Assembly (NCBI GenBank): GCA_905160935.1
Contig: CAJHZI010000811.1
Coordinates: 1,541,501-1,605,500, forward strand
DNA length: 64,000 nt
Origin: Enchytraeus crypticus
Taxonomy: Eukaryota; Annelida; Clitellata; Enchytraeida; Enchytraeidae
Direction of reading: 5' to 3'
Below the pieces are notes generated by a model. It had not been told where the DNA came from and did no database searches. It saw only the letters and a list, made by a program, of their open reading frames with translations. The translations under genes and the position numbers were made by a program. This document shows, one piece after another, positions 48,916-60,118 of this stretch. Position 1 is the stretch's first letter; each line of letters opens with the position of its first letter.

Positions 48916-49579
48916 GGTAGAGAGAGAAATTGAAAAAACATTTAAGTTTTAATTTTAGAAATCATCATACTACGGTAAGACAGTGATACTAGTAGAGATG
49001 GAATGAAAAAGAGAGAGATCTAGAGAGGTTGAGAGATGTGACAGTGATATATAGAGAAAGAAGCAGAGAGAGAGAGAGAGAGAGAGAGCGAGTGAGAGTA
49101 AGAAAGAGGAAAAATTAATGATACAATATTAAAGAATGAATAAATTTCAAAATGTCAAACTATATTAACACCTTATGAACTAGACTTAAAAAGCTACAGA
49201 GTAAAAACTAAGATAGATTTTATTTAATTCTAGTTCAGAAGAAAAGATAATTATATTAAAAAGGTTAAAATAAAAGAATGTTAGTGTTATTTCAATATTA
49301 AAGGAAAGAAAAAGATGAAATACGTCAATAGAATAAATGTGAAAAATACCTAATAAACATTCAAATGTTAATTCCTCGCATGATTAGTTGATTGCGTGAA
49401 AAAAGGACCAATGTATAAACTCACTTCTAAGTATGCCATAAAGTCTATACGTTCTGTAAAAGTGAAGGTTTCAAATTAAATAAAAGCGCAATACGAATAA
49501 ACTAATGTAATTAACGTTGCAGAGTTTGTTCAGTTTTAACATATTTCTGCCAGAATTAAAAATCTTGCGTCATACATAC
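48916..49579. other. Gene B intron 9
   Basis: A GA-rich run at 49065-49105; otherwise nothing recognised. Confidence 0.4.
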
Positions 49580-49691
49580 ATGATTGCAGAGGTGCGGGAC
49601 ATAGCTCCCCAATAAATCCACACTCAGGCATATCCGTGGGTGCAGTGTAACTGTTCAACCCCCAGTTCACGGGTCGACTCAAAATCGTTAC
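49580..49691 (-). CDS. Receptor guanylyl cyclase gene B, exon 9 (membrane-proximal ectodomain)
   Basis: 112-bp exon: LSRPVNWGLNSYTAPTDMPE, CGFIGELCP. Trp and two Cys just outside the membrane are typical of the family (..W......P.D.P.CGF....C). Acceptor 'gcaacag', donor 'gtatgt'. Confidence 0.9.
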
Positions 49692-49759
49692 CTGTTGCAC
49701 AAATATATCACGGAGTTAGACAGTCTAGTATTCTCTCCAGCTGAGATTAGAAATGTTAG

Positions 49760-50040
49760 ATGATTTAAAGACACACTCATATGTGGACATAAAGAGGAAA
49801 GCGGAAGATAGAAGAGTGCAGGCGTTGTATACCATGGACCTGCCAGTAGGCAGTGCACTAAGAGAGATATGTGTATATATAATAATGGTATGTATGTCAA
49901 AATGAATGCTATACACGTAGATGATTTAATTTAAAGATCCACTAGTATGTGGACATGAAGAGGAAAGCGGAAAACAGAGAAGAGTGCAGGCGTTATATAC
50001 CGTGAATCTGCCAGTAGGCAGTGAACTAAGAGAGAGAGAT
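49760..50040 (+). repeat. Two LINE 3' ends, (GA)-tail family, in direct tandem
   Basis: 49760-49872 and 49925-50040 both carry 'atgtggaca', 'gaagaggaaagcgga', 'cctgccagtaggcagtg' and end in 'gagagagat'. Confidence 0.75.
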
Positions 50041-50686
50041 CCTCTCGCCTGTTGTTAGCTAGCAAAACTGTACACAATTCGTTACATTTCCGTTCTTGTA
50101 GAGTTAATCCAAACGCAAATTCGGATGTACAACGGGCAAAACGAATCCAATACCATCAGTACATCAGCTGATTGGGATTAACACTCGTAATGTAAAAACT
50201 AACTATATGTTATTTGGTTTTAATACTACTAAGTGTATCGATGGAAAAATAACAAATTATTTCCAAATTAAAATAGAAAATGAAATTATTGTCAGAGCTG
50301 ATGTAAAAAAATTCTTGATGTATTTATTGATCAAAAGTTGATCCGGAATCAACATTATTGCTTATACTCTTATATTGTTTAAACTAGATCGATCGATTTT
50401 CTGCGCAATGTCACCCGGTGGGCACTGAATGGCGTTGACGATGCTTCAAGATAGAAATATCGCCAAGTATTATCTACAGACTAAGATACAAACAACCAAG
50501 AAAATGTATCCTTTCTCTTTATTACAGCTTTATCCTTACTTCATCTACCGCATCATATTCTGAGGACCTGCCTGTAGACAAGGTTTAAACGACTCTTATC
50601 AAATCTTATAGAAACAAGCAATTTTCTGCTTCGATAGCTCTCATTGTCGCTGCCATACGGAATCTCTATTTAAAAAGGCTAAAAAA
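50041..50686. other. Gene B intron 8, plain stretch
   Basis: Nothing recognised. Confidence 0.4.
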
Positions 50687-50687
50687 G

Positions 50688-50806
50688 CTTCAACGTCAGT
50701 TAACGTCAGTTTCCTCTCACGAAAGCGATGTCAGTGACGGGCGAACCCAGGATTTGAACCCCCCATATCCGCAGTCAGTATCTTACCGACATCGCCACTG
50801 GCTTCA
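50688..50806 (-). repeat. tRNA-derived SINE, family 1, inverted partner
   Basis: Antisense copy meeting the next copy head to head at 'actggcttcagccagt'. Confidence 0.88.
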
Positions 50807-50927
50807 GCCAGTGGCGATGTAAAATACTCGACCGCGGATCAGAATGTGCGGGGTTCAAATCCTGGGCTCGCCCATCACTGACATCGCTTTTGAGTGAGGA
50901 AACCGACTTTAACATTAGCTTTTTCAG
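50801..50927 (+). repeat. tRNA-derived SINE, family 1
   Basis: Sense copy forming a palindrome of about 240 bp with the previous one. Confidence 0.88.
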
Positions 50928-50999
50928 CTTTACACTTACTGTATACTCTCTTGTTGATATTCTAAAATGAAATGCTTCTAGTCTTTTATTAATGTTTCC

Positions 51000-51095
51000 T
51001 AGTGCGTAATCTTCTTCTTCTAGAACACTGCCCAACGGCGGGTCCATGGCATATAACTCTTCCAACCAATTTTATCTTCAGCCTTAGACTTTGCA
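51000..51095 (-). repeat. Decayed LINE 3' end, (GA)-tail family
   Basis: 'actgcccaacggcgggtcca' and 'tataactcttccaaccaatt', as at 32795. Confidence 0.55.
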
Positions 51096-51339
51096 CAAAT
51101 AACAATGAAAGACTATTGAAAATCTTCTGCCGCCAAACTTACGAAGTGGCAATAATAATTGTATGCGTTGAAAGGGTACATTCCTTTATGTGCCTATTTA
51201 AGGTTTAGATTTAAGGTGTCCATTGATTCAATGATAGTTATTGATCATGACCAGCAATGTTTGCCTTGAGCCGGCAATCGACAGGGTTTCAATAAATATT
51301 GAAGAGAAGGTTACCTTATTTATGAGAGTAGGTTACAAG

Positions 51340-51485
51340 TAAATTAAGTGTATTACAAGTAACGTAGGTGCATTACAAAAATAATCTAACTGTATTACAA
51401 GTAATCTATATGTATAGCAAGTAATCTAAGTGTACTACTAGTAATCTATGTGTAATCTAAGTGTATTACAAGTAATCTAGATTTA
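51340..51485. repeat. Irregular tandem repeat of 'tgtattacaagtaatctaag'
   Basis: About six variant copies. Confidence 0.85.
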
Positions 51486-51659
51486 ATCCAAGCGTAGTTT
51501 AACCTTGAAAACTATCACAACGTTTAAAAAGTTTTAGTTTATATAGGCCTACTCCAAAATAGTCAACCTTTACGTAGCAACTCCAATGTAGGCCTATAAA
51601 CTAATTAAACCAGCGCACAACTAGCAGCAACCTTAAAGTCTTAACTCATTTAAACTGAC

Positions 51660-51787
51660 CTCATCATGCATGATATCCACTCGAGCAAAAGCTTGGTACT
51701 TCGTGGAACCGTTCAATCCGTACGTCCATAGTACGACATCTCTTTCTCTGTCTCCATGATCATTCATGGACACATTCCCCGTTATGC
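51660..51787 (-). CDS. Receptor guanylyl cyclase gene B, exon 8 (ectodomain)
   Basis: 128-bp exon: ITGNVSMNDHGDRERDVVLW and YGLNGSTKYQAFARVDI. (G)(I/T)(T/S)G.V..(D/N)..GDR..D(Y/V) is the conserved ANF-receptor block. Acceptor 'gacgcag', donor 'gtcagt'. Confidence 0.92.
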
Positions 51788-52070
51788 CTGCGTCACAACA
51801 GAGTCATACAGTCATGATTCTCAAGTAGCAAATTGTTCCAGTGAAAGGTAAGATAGTGGAGTCGTAAAAGTGTTAAAGTATTGAGAAAAAAAATCAAAAC
51901 AGTTGAAGGATAAATATTCCGGAAATAATTTTAAAATCAGTCTAAAACAGTCAAATATAGGTAAAACTTTGATTTATAAAAAGTTATATTACTAAATAAA
52001 AGATTGGCATCATGATTTCAGTTAAGTGTAAAATTGTGAAGGTCTTGCATCGTCAGAGTATGATAAATTT

Positions 52071-52160
52071 AGTCGCCTCTTACGTACACGCGGCAGATTG
52101 TTTTCGATTGCCCTATTCTGCAGTGGTCCAACCACACCCGAACACACCACGGGGTAACAC
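52071..52160. repeat. Fragment of the repeat at 905-1475
   Basis: 'agtcgcctcttacgtacacg' followed by 'ctgcagtggtccaaccacac', as beside gene A exon 5. Confidence 0.75.
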
Positions 52161-52220
52161 ATATATGTATAAGTATGGTATATTTCCACAGCAAAATCAA
52201 GAATAACACAGCTGTCTTAC

Positions 52221-52359
52221 CCAGGAAGGTTCTATTTTTAGCTCGTTGGAGTAAGAGAGTACCATTCCTGAACCCCTCTTCTCCATCGCGTGTTGTTTCA
52301 TTACTCAGCATCATGTAGAGATACACAGCGTCGTAAAGCTGGGCTCCCAGGCTCGTTGC
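52221..52359 (-). CDS. Receptor guanylyl cyclase gene B, exon 7 (ectodomain)
   Basis: 139-bp exon: GAQLYDAVYLYMMLSNET, EEGFRNGTLLLQRAKNRTF. LYDAV.LY followed by G..L......(R/F) is the ligand-binding-domain C-terminal core. Acceptor 'ctgcag', donor 'gtaaga'. Confidence 0.92.
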
Positions 52360-52633
52360 CTGCAGAGGATTACACAAGAGATGTATGTAAGACATTAGCT
52401 ATTAACTGCAGTGGATTACACAAGAGATGTATGTAAGACATTAGGATTACACAAGAGATGTGTGTAAGACATTAGCTCTTACATCATTGTACACAAAAGC
52501 ATTGTTCGTTAAGTTAACTTAGCTGTATTGTTCAGTAGGGTATAGTTTCATCCCAATAGTAAGAGGCTTAATAAAGAGCAATATGTTATTATTTGTATGG
52601 ATCAGTAAATATACAGTCGATTACGATGATTAG

Positions 52634-52873
52634 AATGTCTTAATAGCATAGGGGTAAAGTCATGAAGTTTTAAGTGACAGATCCTGAGGTGAATTGAACC
52701 CTCGTGGGTTTGAATCCCGACCGCGCTGATCTGAGAGTAAAATCTCGGACATTCACTGGACTGGTTTTACGGAAAATGGTTTAAATTGAATAACGATTTA
52801 AACATGTGGTATTAAAAGTGATAGATATCAACATAGTTGATCATTTCACTATAATGCGTGGTTACTTTTTACC
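52634..52873 (+). repeat. tRNA-derived SINE, family 2
   Basis: Best-preserved copy: 'tagcataggggtaaagtc', 'gggtttgaatcccgaccgcg', 'ctgagagtaaaatctcggac'. A 'cctcatgac'/'gtcatgagg' inverted repeat follows. Confidence 0.85.
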
Positions 52874-53224
52874 TCATGACTGGGTCATGAGGTAAAAAGT
52901 AGCCGCCTTGATTTGAGGAGAGTGATATCTCGGACCATTCATTCATAGTTTCATCGTTATATACGCATGCTAATGTGAAATCAGAAGTTATTTGGACAAT
53001 ATACATAATTCTACAGAGATTTTCACATGTTTAGCTAATACTTGGCAAAATTGGTGGAAATAAGGTACAGGGGAATACTATTTAGGCTAAATATAGGCCT
53101 AATAAATACAGTTTAGCAGAGTACATAATAATATTTCAGTAAATCTAAACAGTACGAATGTCAGTTAAGAAGAGTATTTTTCAGTGCAGTAGTGCGGTCA
53201 TGCTACAGTATGATCCGGCTTTAT

Positions 53225-53470
53225 AGGATCTCTCTCTTAGTGCAATGCCTACTGGCAGGTCCATAGTATATAACGTCTCCACTCTACTCTGTCTTCCGCT
53301 TTCCTCTTCATGTGCACATATTCAAAATGTGGTTTTAAAATCATCAAACACACCTAATATGGGCCTGCCTCTGCCTCTTTTACCTATCATTCTACCTTCT
53401 AACCTCCTTTATTAGACTTCCCCCTTAGAATGTGTCCTATTCAACTCTTCTTCCTATTTCTTAATACACT
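53225..53470 (-). repeat. LINE 3' end, (GA)-tail family, longer copy
   Basis: Includes the region upstream of the usual stub, 'gggcctgcctctgcctct', antisense of RGRGRPI-type coding. Confidence 0.7.
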
Positions 53471-53764
53471 TAACAACTGTATATATGTACCAACTCTCGC
53501 CAGAACTTCCTCATTTGTAACCTTTTTGAGTCCAGCTCTCCATTCTTCTCCAAATCTTTATAGGGAAGCTGCACTGATATAGAGTACAATTCAAGAAACC
53601 ATTCGTTGTACCAATACTCCAACACTACAAAGTTTAACTTAATAACATCTAAAAATTGACGTGACGATAAAATTGCCGTCACAACTGGTTGCGAACTGTA
53701 GCGTTAATATAACAGGCAATTTCACGAAGCAGATTAAAAGTCATATTACATTTATTTATGGTGT

Positions 53765-53850
53765 ACAACAGAGAGGATTTGAGACTGTCTACTCGTATCC
53801 CGATCCTAGTTAAACTGGGATTCAAGGGAAGATGACGATGATGAGTAATA
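53765..53850 (+). repeat. LINE 3' end with (GAT)n tail
   Basis: 'tactcgtatcccgatcctag', 'ttcaagggaagatgacgatg'. Confidence 0.75.
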
Positions 53851-53951
53851 GTCATATTACAAGAAAGGAGAATTTAAAAAAAAGTTTTTCCCATTGTTAT
53901 AGCCAACGAATTTTTTAGATAGCTAGTTACAAACGTCATATATGAACTTAC

Positions 53952-54059
53952 ATTTTTAGGAATATGAAGGATCGTATTCCATGGTTCCTTGAGATTTTCT
54001 TTGTTTATCAAGGTTATGAGCTTGTTTGTGTTGGCATTTTCCAGCGATCCGAAGGTCAT
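53952..54059 (-). CDS. Receptor guanylyl cyclase gene B, exon 6 (ligand-binding domain)
   Basis: 108-bp exon: MTFGSLENANTNKLITLI, LKEPWNTILHIP. Paralogue of gene A exon 6 (102 bp), with two codons difference. Acceptor 'gcgcag', donor 'gtaagt'. Confidence 0.87.
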
Positions 54060-54454
54060 CTGCGCAGAAGAGAAAGTAAATAAAGCAAAAACTAAGTGTA
54101 ATTCACAGCTATTAATCTATATTTTTTAGCAATTAAATTACTTCAAGACTTTTGGTTGCTTATTCACAATTATATAATTATACGATGTATATTACATGCA
54201 TACAAAAATGTACAAATAAGATTTAACTGTAACATAAACTTTCAGAAGTGATTTGTATGTAGTAGAAATTTAAGGCTAAAATATTTACATAACTGACACA
54301 ATTATCAAAATTATTCAATACTGAATGAAAATTGTCTTATTATTATTCTATATTCTGGTTAAGCCAGTAGCGGTATCGGCTAGATATCTTTGAAGTCTCC
54401 AAGTCAGTGCTTAGCCTTTAACTATATGCAGAAAGGAAGTCGATGGTAAACATT

Positions 54455-54605
54455 GGCTTTATGCTTATACTTATAAGTTACAAGCGAAAGAAAGAGAAAA
54501 GTGGAGAAATTATATGCCATGGACCTGTCAGTAGGCAGTGCACTAAAAGAGAGACACTAAAAGAGAGAAAGAGGGAGGTAGAGAGAGAGAGACAGGTAGA
54601 GGAAA
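54455..54605 (+). repeat. LINE 3' end with (GA)n tail
   Basis: 'ccatggacctgtcagtaggc', 'agtgcactaaaagagagaca' and a GA run. Confidence 0.65.
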
Positions 54606-54606
54606 A

Positions 54607-54690
54607 GATCAATCAATCAATCAATCAATCAATAAGAGATTAACGTCCGGTGCCTAGCCATAAGGCAATGTCACAGACGTCAAATAGCAG
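54607..54690 (-). repeat. LINE 3' end, (ATTG)-tail family
   Basis: 'atcaatcaatcaatcaatca' then 'taacgtccggtgcctagcc'. It ends 30 bp from the exon 5 donor. Confidence 0.7.
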
Positions 54691-54717
54691 ATAGAGATAG
54701 AGAGAGTTACAGCGCAC

Positions 54718-54917
54718 CTGTTTGACAGAGGTGAAGGCTTTCGCTCGATAGGTAGCATTGTATCCAGTCAGGTTGAAGAGTTCTGGTGAGGTAGGGCTGG
54801 TGTAAGGGGGGTTTTTTGTGTAGTATACAAACACGTAATCTCCGTTCTCAGTCAACCCAGCATCTTGGGCAGCGAAGATTAATTTCTTCTCCACGTCCAG
54901 AGCTGCGTGGCACATCC
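54718..54917 (-). CDS. Receptor guanylyl cyclase gene B, exon 5 (ligand-binding domain)
   Basis: 200-bp exon: MCHAALDVEKKLIFAAQDAG, NGDYVFVYYT, PYTSP, NLTGYNATYRAKAFTSVKQ. Acceptor 'gttgtag', donor 'gtgcgc'. Same size and phase as gene A exon 5. Confidence 0.92.
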
Positions 54918-54944
54918 CTACAACTGTGCAAAGATTGACCGTAG

Positions 54945-54985
<41 letters not shown>

Positions 54986-55015
54986 TGTATTACTAATAAT
55001 AATAATAACACACAT
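54945..55015. repeat. (AAT)n microsatellite
   Basis: Run of AAT about 30 bp from the exon 5 acceptor. Confidence 0.95.
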
Positions 55016-55044
55016 TGTAGTGAAATGATCAACTACTTTGATAT

Positions 55045-55248
55045 CTATCACTATTAATACCACATGTTAAATCTGTTAGGCAATTTTGTCCATTTTCCGT
55101 ATAGCCAGTCCACTGAATGCCCGAGATTTTACTCTCAGATCAGCGCGGTTGGGATTCGAACCCAGGAGGGTTCAATTCACCTCAGGGTCTGTCATTTAAT
55201 TCTTCATGACGTTATCAACACCTCTAACCATTGGGCTACTGAGAGATT
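55045..55248 (-). repeat. tRNA-derived SINE, family 2
   Basis: Antisense of the copy at 52634: 'gcggttgggattcgaaccca', 'ccgagattttactctcagat'. Confidence 0.85.
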
Positions 55249-55271
55249 CAGCAGAGGTATAATAGAAGACT

Positions 55272-55410
55272 AAAAGCTGGCAAAGCTAAGGTTAATGTCA
55301 GCTTCCACACTCGAAAGCGATGTTAGTGACGGGCGAGCCCAGGATTTGAACCCCGCACATACTGATCCGCGGGCGAATATCTTACCGACGTCGTCACTGG
55401 CTCCAGCCAG
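55272..55410 (-). repeat. tRNA-derived SINE, family 1
   Basis: 'aggatttgaaccccgcac', 'cgtcgtcactggctccagcc'. Confidence 0.87.
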
Positions 55411-55464
55411 ATACATGTAACTGCATAAGATTGGTTTTCTTACGAAGAAAGAGATCTCAATTGT

Positions 55465-55562
55465 CATGATCATCATCATTATCATCATCATCATCGTCAT
55501 CATCTTCCCTTGAATCCCAGTTTAACTAGGGTGGTGATACGAATAGACTGTCTCCAATGAAC
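55465..55562 (-). repeat. LINE 3' end with (GAT)n tail
   Basis: (ATC)n, 'cttgaatcccagtttaacta', 'gatacgaatagactgtctcc'. Confidence 0.75.
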
Positions 55563-55587
55563 TCAAAAATCTTTATGCTTTAAATTA

Positions 55588-55591
<4 letters not shown>

Positions 55592-55640
<49 letters not shown>
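55592..55640. repeat. (AT)n microsatellite
   Basis: TA run. Confidence 0.95.
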
Positions 55641-55641
<1 letters not shown>

Positions 55642-55789
55642 TTGATATCTTACATTATATGGGTAAACAAGATAGTGTTCTCAGGGAATGACGCCCCTGT
55701 CCTATAAATATTAGTCGAAGCTGAGGAAGGTATAGGAGGCTCACCTCGTCAAAAGCAAAATCCTCCCAAGAATAATGGTATATCAAAAG

Positions 55790-55985
55790 AATGTTATGGA
55801 CGATTTAAGGATCCACTCGTATGTAGACATGAAGAGGAAAACGGAAGAAGATAGAGATGAGTGGAGGCATTATATACCATACTATGGACCTATCCGTAGG
55901 CAATGCACTGTGAGATATATGTATATATATACGTATACGTATATATATATATATATATATATATACGTATATATATATATCTCAC
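55790..55985 (+). repeat. LINE 3' end followed by (TA)n
   Basis: Sense frame DDLRIHSYVDMKRKTEEDRD then EWRHYIPYY; the tail here is TA/TACG rather than GA. Confidence 0.7.
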
Positions 55986-56177
55986 TAAAATTATTGACAA
56001 AATAATACAATTTCAATTTTATTTAGGAAAACGTTTTATTATTTAGAATATTAAATTTAAAATATACATAAAATATAAAATATACATGTATAATTAAATA
56101 TTTACAATTTAAACTTCAATCACTACTGCACATGATGTGTCACATGTAAATATCTTATATTCCGATATCCTACTTAC

Positions 56178-56404
56178 TCCGTCCCCTTTGTTTAATTCTC
56201 TTCATGTAGTTTTCCAGTTCGTAAGGTGACGGGTCCGGAGTTACGACAATCCACTCGAGTATGGTTATGTTGGCTTTTGCTAATTCTTCTCTAACGCTTG
56301 TCGCCCAGTAACTGCAGGTCGTATCCCCTCCAGCGTCAACCAACATCACGACCTTATTCCAGCCGTACCAGCGGCACATAAGAATAAACGCCTTAGCGAA
56401 CGAC
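56178..56404 (-). CDS. Receptor guanylyl cyclase gene B, exon 4 (ligand-binding domain)
   Basis: 227-bp exon: SFAKAFILMCRWYGWNKVVM, LVDAGGDTTCSYW, ILEWIVVTP, YMKRIKQRGR. Acceptor 'tgatag', donor 'gtaagt'. Confidence 0.92.
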
Positions 56405-56504
56405 CTATCAATAATAATAATAATAATTCCCAGAGTGCAGAGGAATTATTTTAATCGCTTTTTAAAAACTTTTAATTAAATAAAGTCTCTTTTATAATAA
56501 TAAT

Positions 56505-56710
56505 AATTATTATTATTATAGTAATAATAATAACACAAGGATGATGTTAGGGACGTCCCCACAGCACACATCACTACTGATCAATTCACCCAGACCGATC
56601 TACAAAAGAAATGTACTGAGAAGAAAAGAGAAAAAAGAAAAAACGAAGAAAGAAAGAAGACTGGATTTCTAAACGAAATCCAGTCTGGTGTAGCAGTTAC
56701 ACGTTATACA
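56505..56710 (-). repeat. CR1-like LINE 3' end, (ATT)-tail family
   Basis: 'agtaataataataaca', 'atgatgttagggacgtcccc', 'caattcacccagaccgatct'. Confidence 0.72.
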
Positions 56711-56796
56711 TTCAATATCTGCAGTGGTTTAGTGTTTGGTTAAGTGGCAAGTATGTTGTACATATTTGTACTGAGTCTCATGGTAAAAAAACTAAA

Positions 56797-56922
56797 GAGC
56801 TAATGTTAAGGTCAGTTTCCTCACTCGAAATAGATGTCAGTGTCGGGCGAGCCTAGGATTTGAATCCGCACATACTGATCCGCTATCGGTTATGTTACCG
56901 ACATCGCCATTGGACCTAGCAA
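56797..56922 (-). repeat. tRNA-derived SINE, family 1
   Basis: 'aggatttgaatccgcacata', 'gttaccgacatcgccattgg'. Confidence 0.82.
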
Positions 56923-57004
56923 GCGGCGATGTCACGCTATGCGAATTGCACTCCAACAATCAGTAAGTTAGTCTTTTTTCAAAAGGATATGCCTTATCCA
57001 TATA

Positions 57005-57954
57005 CAGAGTGAGTATAAAAATTGATTAGCACCATCAAAAAAGTTTGAATGTCTCAAGCTATTGTTAATATTTTCAAATCAAACTTTTACCTAATACTAA
57101 AGGACTAATTCTAATGGGGTGGCCAATTTTCATCAACTTTGGTACATATATTGGCCAATTATGAAAGTTTCAGCAGAGCAACCCCCATTTTTGAACGTAC
57201 TGTAAAAAAATTAATTTTATTTTAATTATATTTTAGCTCTGAAAAGGGTCGTTGTGGTGGTTCAGAAAGAACCAGTTGTATCTGCTAGCGTTACTGCCTA
57301 TTCGATATGCTTTCCTCCAGTTGCTTTTCAGGACTGCAGCAGCTTTCGGAACGCTAGGACAGCCTTGTTGATTTCAGTTTGGGGCAGTCTCTCCCAAATT
57401 GATGGTAGGTAGTACTTCCTGCAGTTCTGCCTCTTTTTAGGCTTCGACGGGTGTTTCTGATAGAGATGCAGCATGTTTCCCCAGACATGGTAATCCAGAG
57501 GATTTTGATCGGGAGAGTTTGGAGGCCATTTACTCTTCATGATGAAATGCGGATTTCTCTCGCTGATCCATTCATGTGCATGGCGAGATGCACGAGTCGG
57601 AGCGAGCATCATCCTGCTGAAAGATGAAACCATTTGGTAGAAGAGCATTGCAATAATCAAACAGCTTGGGAAGTAAAGTATTGACGTAATACTGAGCGTT
57701 CACATTTTCCTTCTCGTCAAAGAAGTGCAATTTGCCCTTACGTTGTAGCAAACGCCATTTTTAGATAAATAATGGGGGGTTGCTCTGCAGAAACTTGTAT
57801 AACTGGCCAATCTTTAGATTAAAATGGATGGAAATTGGCCACCCCATCAAAAAGTACTCCTTTAGTAATTGGTACAAGTTTCGTTTAAAAATATTACGAA
57901 TAGCCTGAGATATTCAAACTTTTTGCTGGTGTTATCACTGTTTTACTTACCCTG
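57005..57954 (-). mobile_element. Mariner-like DNA transposon relic with long terminal inverted repeats
   Basis: Ends 'cagagtgagtataaaa' and, inverted, 'cagggtaagtaaaaca', each beside TA. The terminal parts match over about 200 bp, with 'ggggtggccaattttcatc' inverted near the inner ends. The minus strand carries the transposase C-terminal part (KWPPNSPDQNPLDYHVWG, IWERLPQTEINKAVLAF), with a frameshift between the FQQDD-like second-Asp region and the rest, and the N-terminal half deleted. A different lineage from the element at 37490. Confidence 0.8.
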
Positions 57955-58195
57955 TACATGTATGTAACCTGCAGCCTATGAATTGAGAGAATATGACTTC
58001 TGAGCTGATTGCACTTTGCCATATTTACTTCTTGCTTATTTGCCATCAAATATAAACCGTTATAAACCCGTATGTGCTTTTCGATTTCAAAATTGCCTTT
58101 GATATGGTACGTCATTCTCAGTTGTCATTAATGATGATAGAAACTTGAATTATTTCACATCTTGGAGAAATAATAAACAAGTTGTACAAGCAACA
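57955..58195. other. Gene B intron 3, plain stretch
   Basis: Nothing recognised. Confidence 0.4.
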
Positions 58196-58199
58196 AATG

Positions 58200-59251
58200 G
58201 ATGCTATTAGAACTGTTGGATTAGTCTCGCGATGGATGAGAATAAAAATGATGTGAATCAGACAGTAATGGCCACGAGAAGAGTCCTACAACACCACTCA
58301 TCCGTTCATTATAAAGTTTACTCATGGTTCTGACCAATCGTCTTTTTGTCAATCCTTCTATAATCGAATATATTTTCATTGATACCTCCGAGCAAAGGAA
58401 CAAAATAGCCAATTCTTCTATCTCTTTTCAAATCCTTGCTCTCATTCCTAATCCCAAGGCTAAAAATCTTGGAGCCGTATTTGATGAAAAATCAACTTCT
58501 AGTCTCATACCTCTTCTGTCTGTCATTTATATTCCAGTTCCGTCAAATTAAACAACTACAGTTTTCTTTTCACAAAAATAAGATATAATTCTCGCTAACT
58601 AAACTGTTCATGCAAACCTTGACCACTGTTATTTATTGCTATAAGGTTAAACTTCTTTTCTCATGCGTCTACAACGTGTCCAGAATTCTCAAGCACGTGC
58701 TGTCTGTCGGACCTCAAGGCTCCAGGCCTTACTTAATAATATTCACTCCGTGGTTCAAAGAATCAAGTTTCTAATTGCTCATTTGACTCTCCAAACAGTT
58801 ACATGTAGGCCTATCTGTGGGAAACGATCTTACCTTTCTCATCTCCTAATCTCATATCAACATCCTCTCAAGTTTCGTTCTACTTTTGCCAATTTGCTCA
58901 AAACTCCAAATATTTTCACTGTGTAATAGGTAGAAGCTCGTTTTCCTTTGCAGCTCCCACTGTCTAGAGCATCATATCTCCTGATCTTCGCTCAATTTCT
59001 ACTATATCCACTTTATGTAGTAGGCTTAAAACTTATTCCTATCCACCATAGAGTTATAACATAAGTCATAAGTAATATAAGTTTATCATTTTTTCTGACT
59101 GTTTGTATCACCGGACCGGCTCCATTTAGGATCTCTTTTCTTTCTCTTCAGCACATGTTTTTTCAGGTGGTTTGGGTGAAGCGATTTGTTGTCACATGTG
59201 ATTGGGGGACGCCCCTGACATCTCTGTATGATGAAATGGACGCTAAGCCTT

Positions 59252-59285
<34 letters not shown>

Positions 59286-59345
59286 GTAACAATAATAATA
59301 GTAATAATAATAACATTAAAAATAATAATAATAATAATAATTTAT
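58200..59345 (+). mobile_element. CR1-like LINE, 3' third with (AAT)n tail
   Basis: The plus strand shows reverse-transcriptase C-terminal blocks in order: AKNLGAVFDEKS, then RLQRVQNSQARAVCRTSR, then a decayed SFSFAAPTV.S.. end, untranslated sequence with 'gacgcccctgacatctctg', and an AAT tail to 59345. Interrupted by frameshifts. Longest LINE remnant here. Confidence 0.8.
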
Positions 59346-59439
59346 GTCCTCGAGTAGCCGGGCGGCGATTTAGCACGTATTGCTCGAATCGTTTTTATCA
59401 AACCTCAGGTTCTGTATACCCAGGTTAAAACTAAAAATG

Positions 59440-59870
59440 GTCACAATAATAATAATAATAATTATTATTATTATTGTTTATTCTTATCATAATTATTAAA
59501 TTGCCGGAGGCCTAGATTGCTTCTGAACTTTTGATAATTTGCTGCATAAAAAATGTATTGCTTAAAACTCCTTATGCCTACATAATGTTATAAGAATTGT
59601 AGTTCATGGTCCAATTACACTAATTGTAGTTGTGATATTTACAAAGTCAAAACAATTGCAGGTCAAGTGAGGTTAATAAGAAATGAATGACAAATGAAGA
59701 TTTCAATAAGGCATCGACCTTGGGAAATAAGAGTAATTTGTCCTAGTTTGATTTAATTGCACCAAAAGTTGTTCATTATATTGAATTCGACTGGTGCTCT
59801 AATTAGCTGCAACTGTTCATCACAATCCACGCAGTTGAGTTTCACGGAAATACTCTATTTCTAGCGTTTT
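59440..59870. other. Gene B intron 3, plain stretch after an AAT/ATT run
   Basis: A perfect (aat)n-(att)n inverted pair at 59448-59475; otherwise nothing. Confidence 0.4.
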
Positions 59871-59877
59871 ACGGTCG

Positions 59878-60118
59878 ACAAACTTCTTAAATCAAATATA
59901 TTATTGAACAGAGAAGGTTGCATTGTGATTTATTAAGTCAATTATGCTTCAATATTTTGAATGGCCATATTGATATCTCGAAATTACTCTATTTCTACGT
60001 TTTTTGTAAACTTCTTAAATCAACTATATTAAATCCAATATACTATTAAACATAGAAGGTTGCATTGTTATTTAGTATGTCAATTCTGCTTCAATATTTT
60101 GAATGGTCATATGGATTT
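59878..60118. repeat. Diverged tandem duplication, about 125 bp
   Basis: Two blocks share 'aagtcaattatgcttcaata'-type sequence, 'agaaggttgcattgt' and 'ttttgaatggccata'. Confidence 0.75.
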
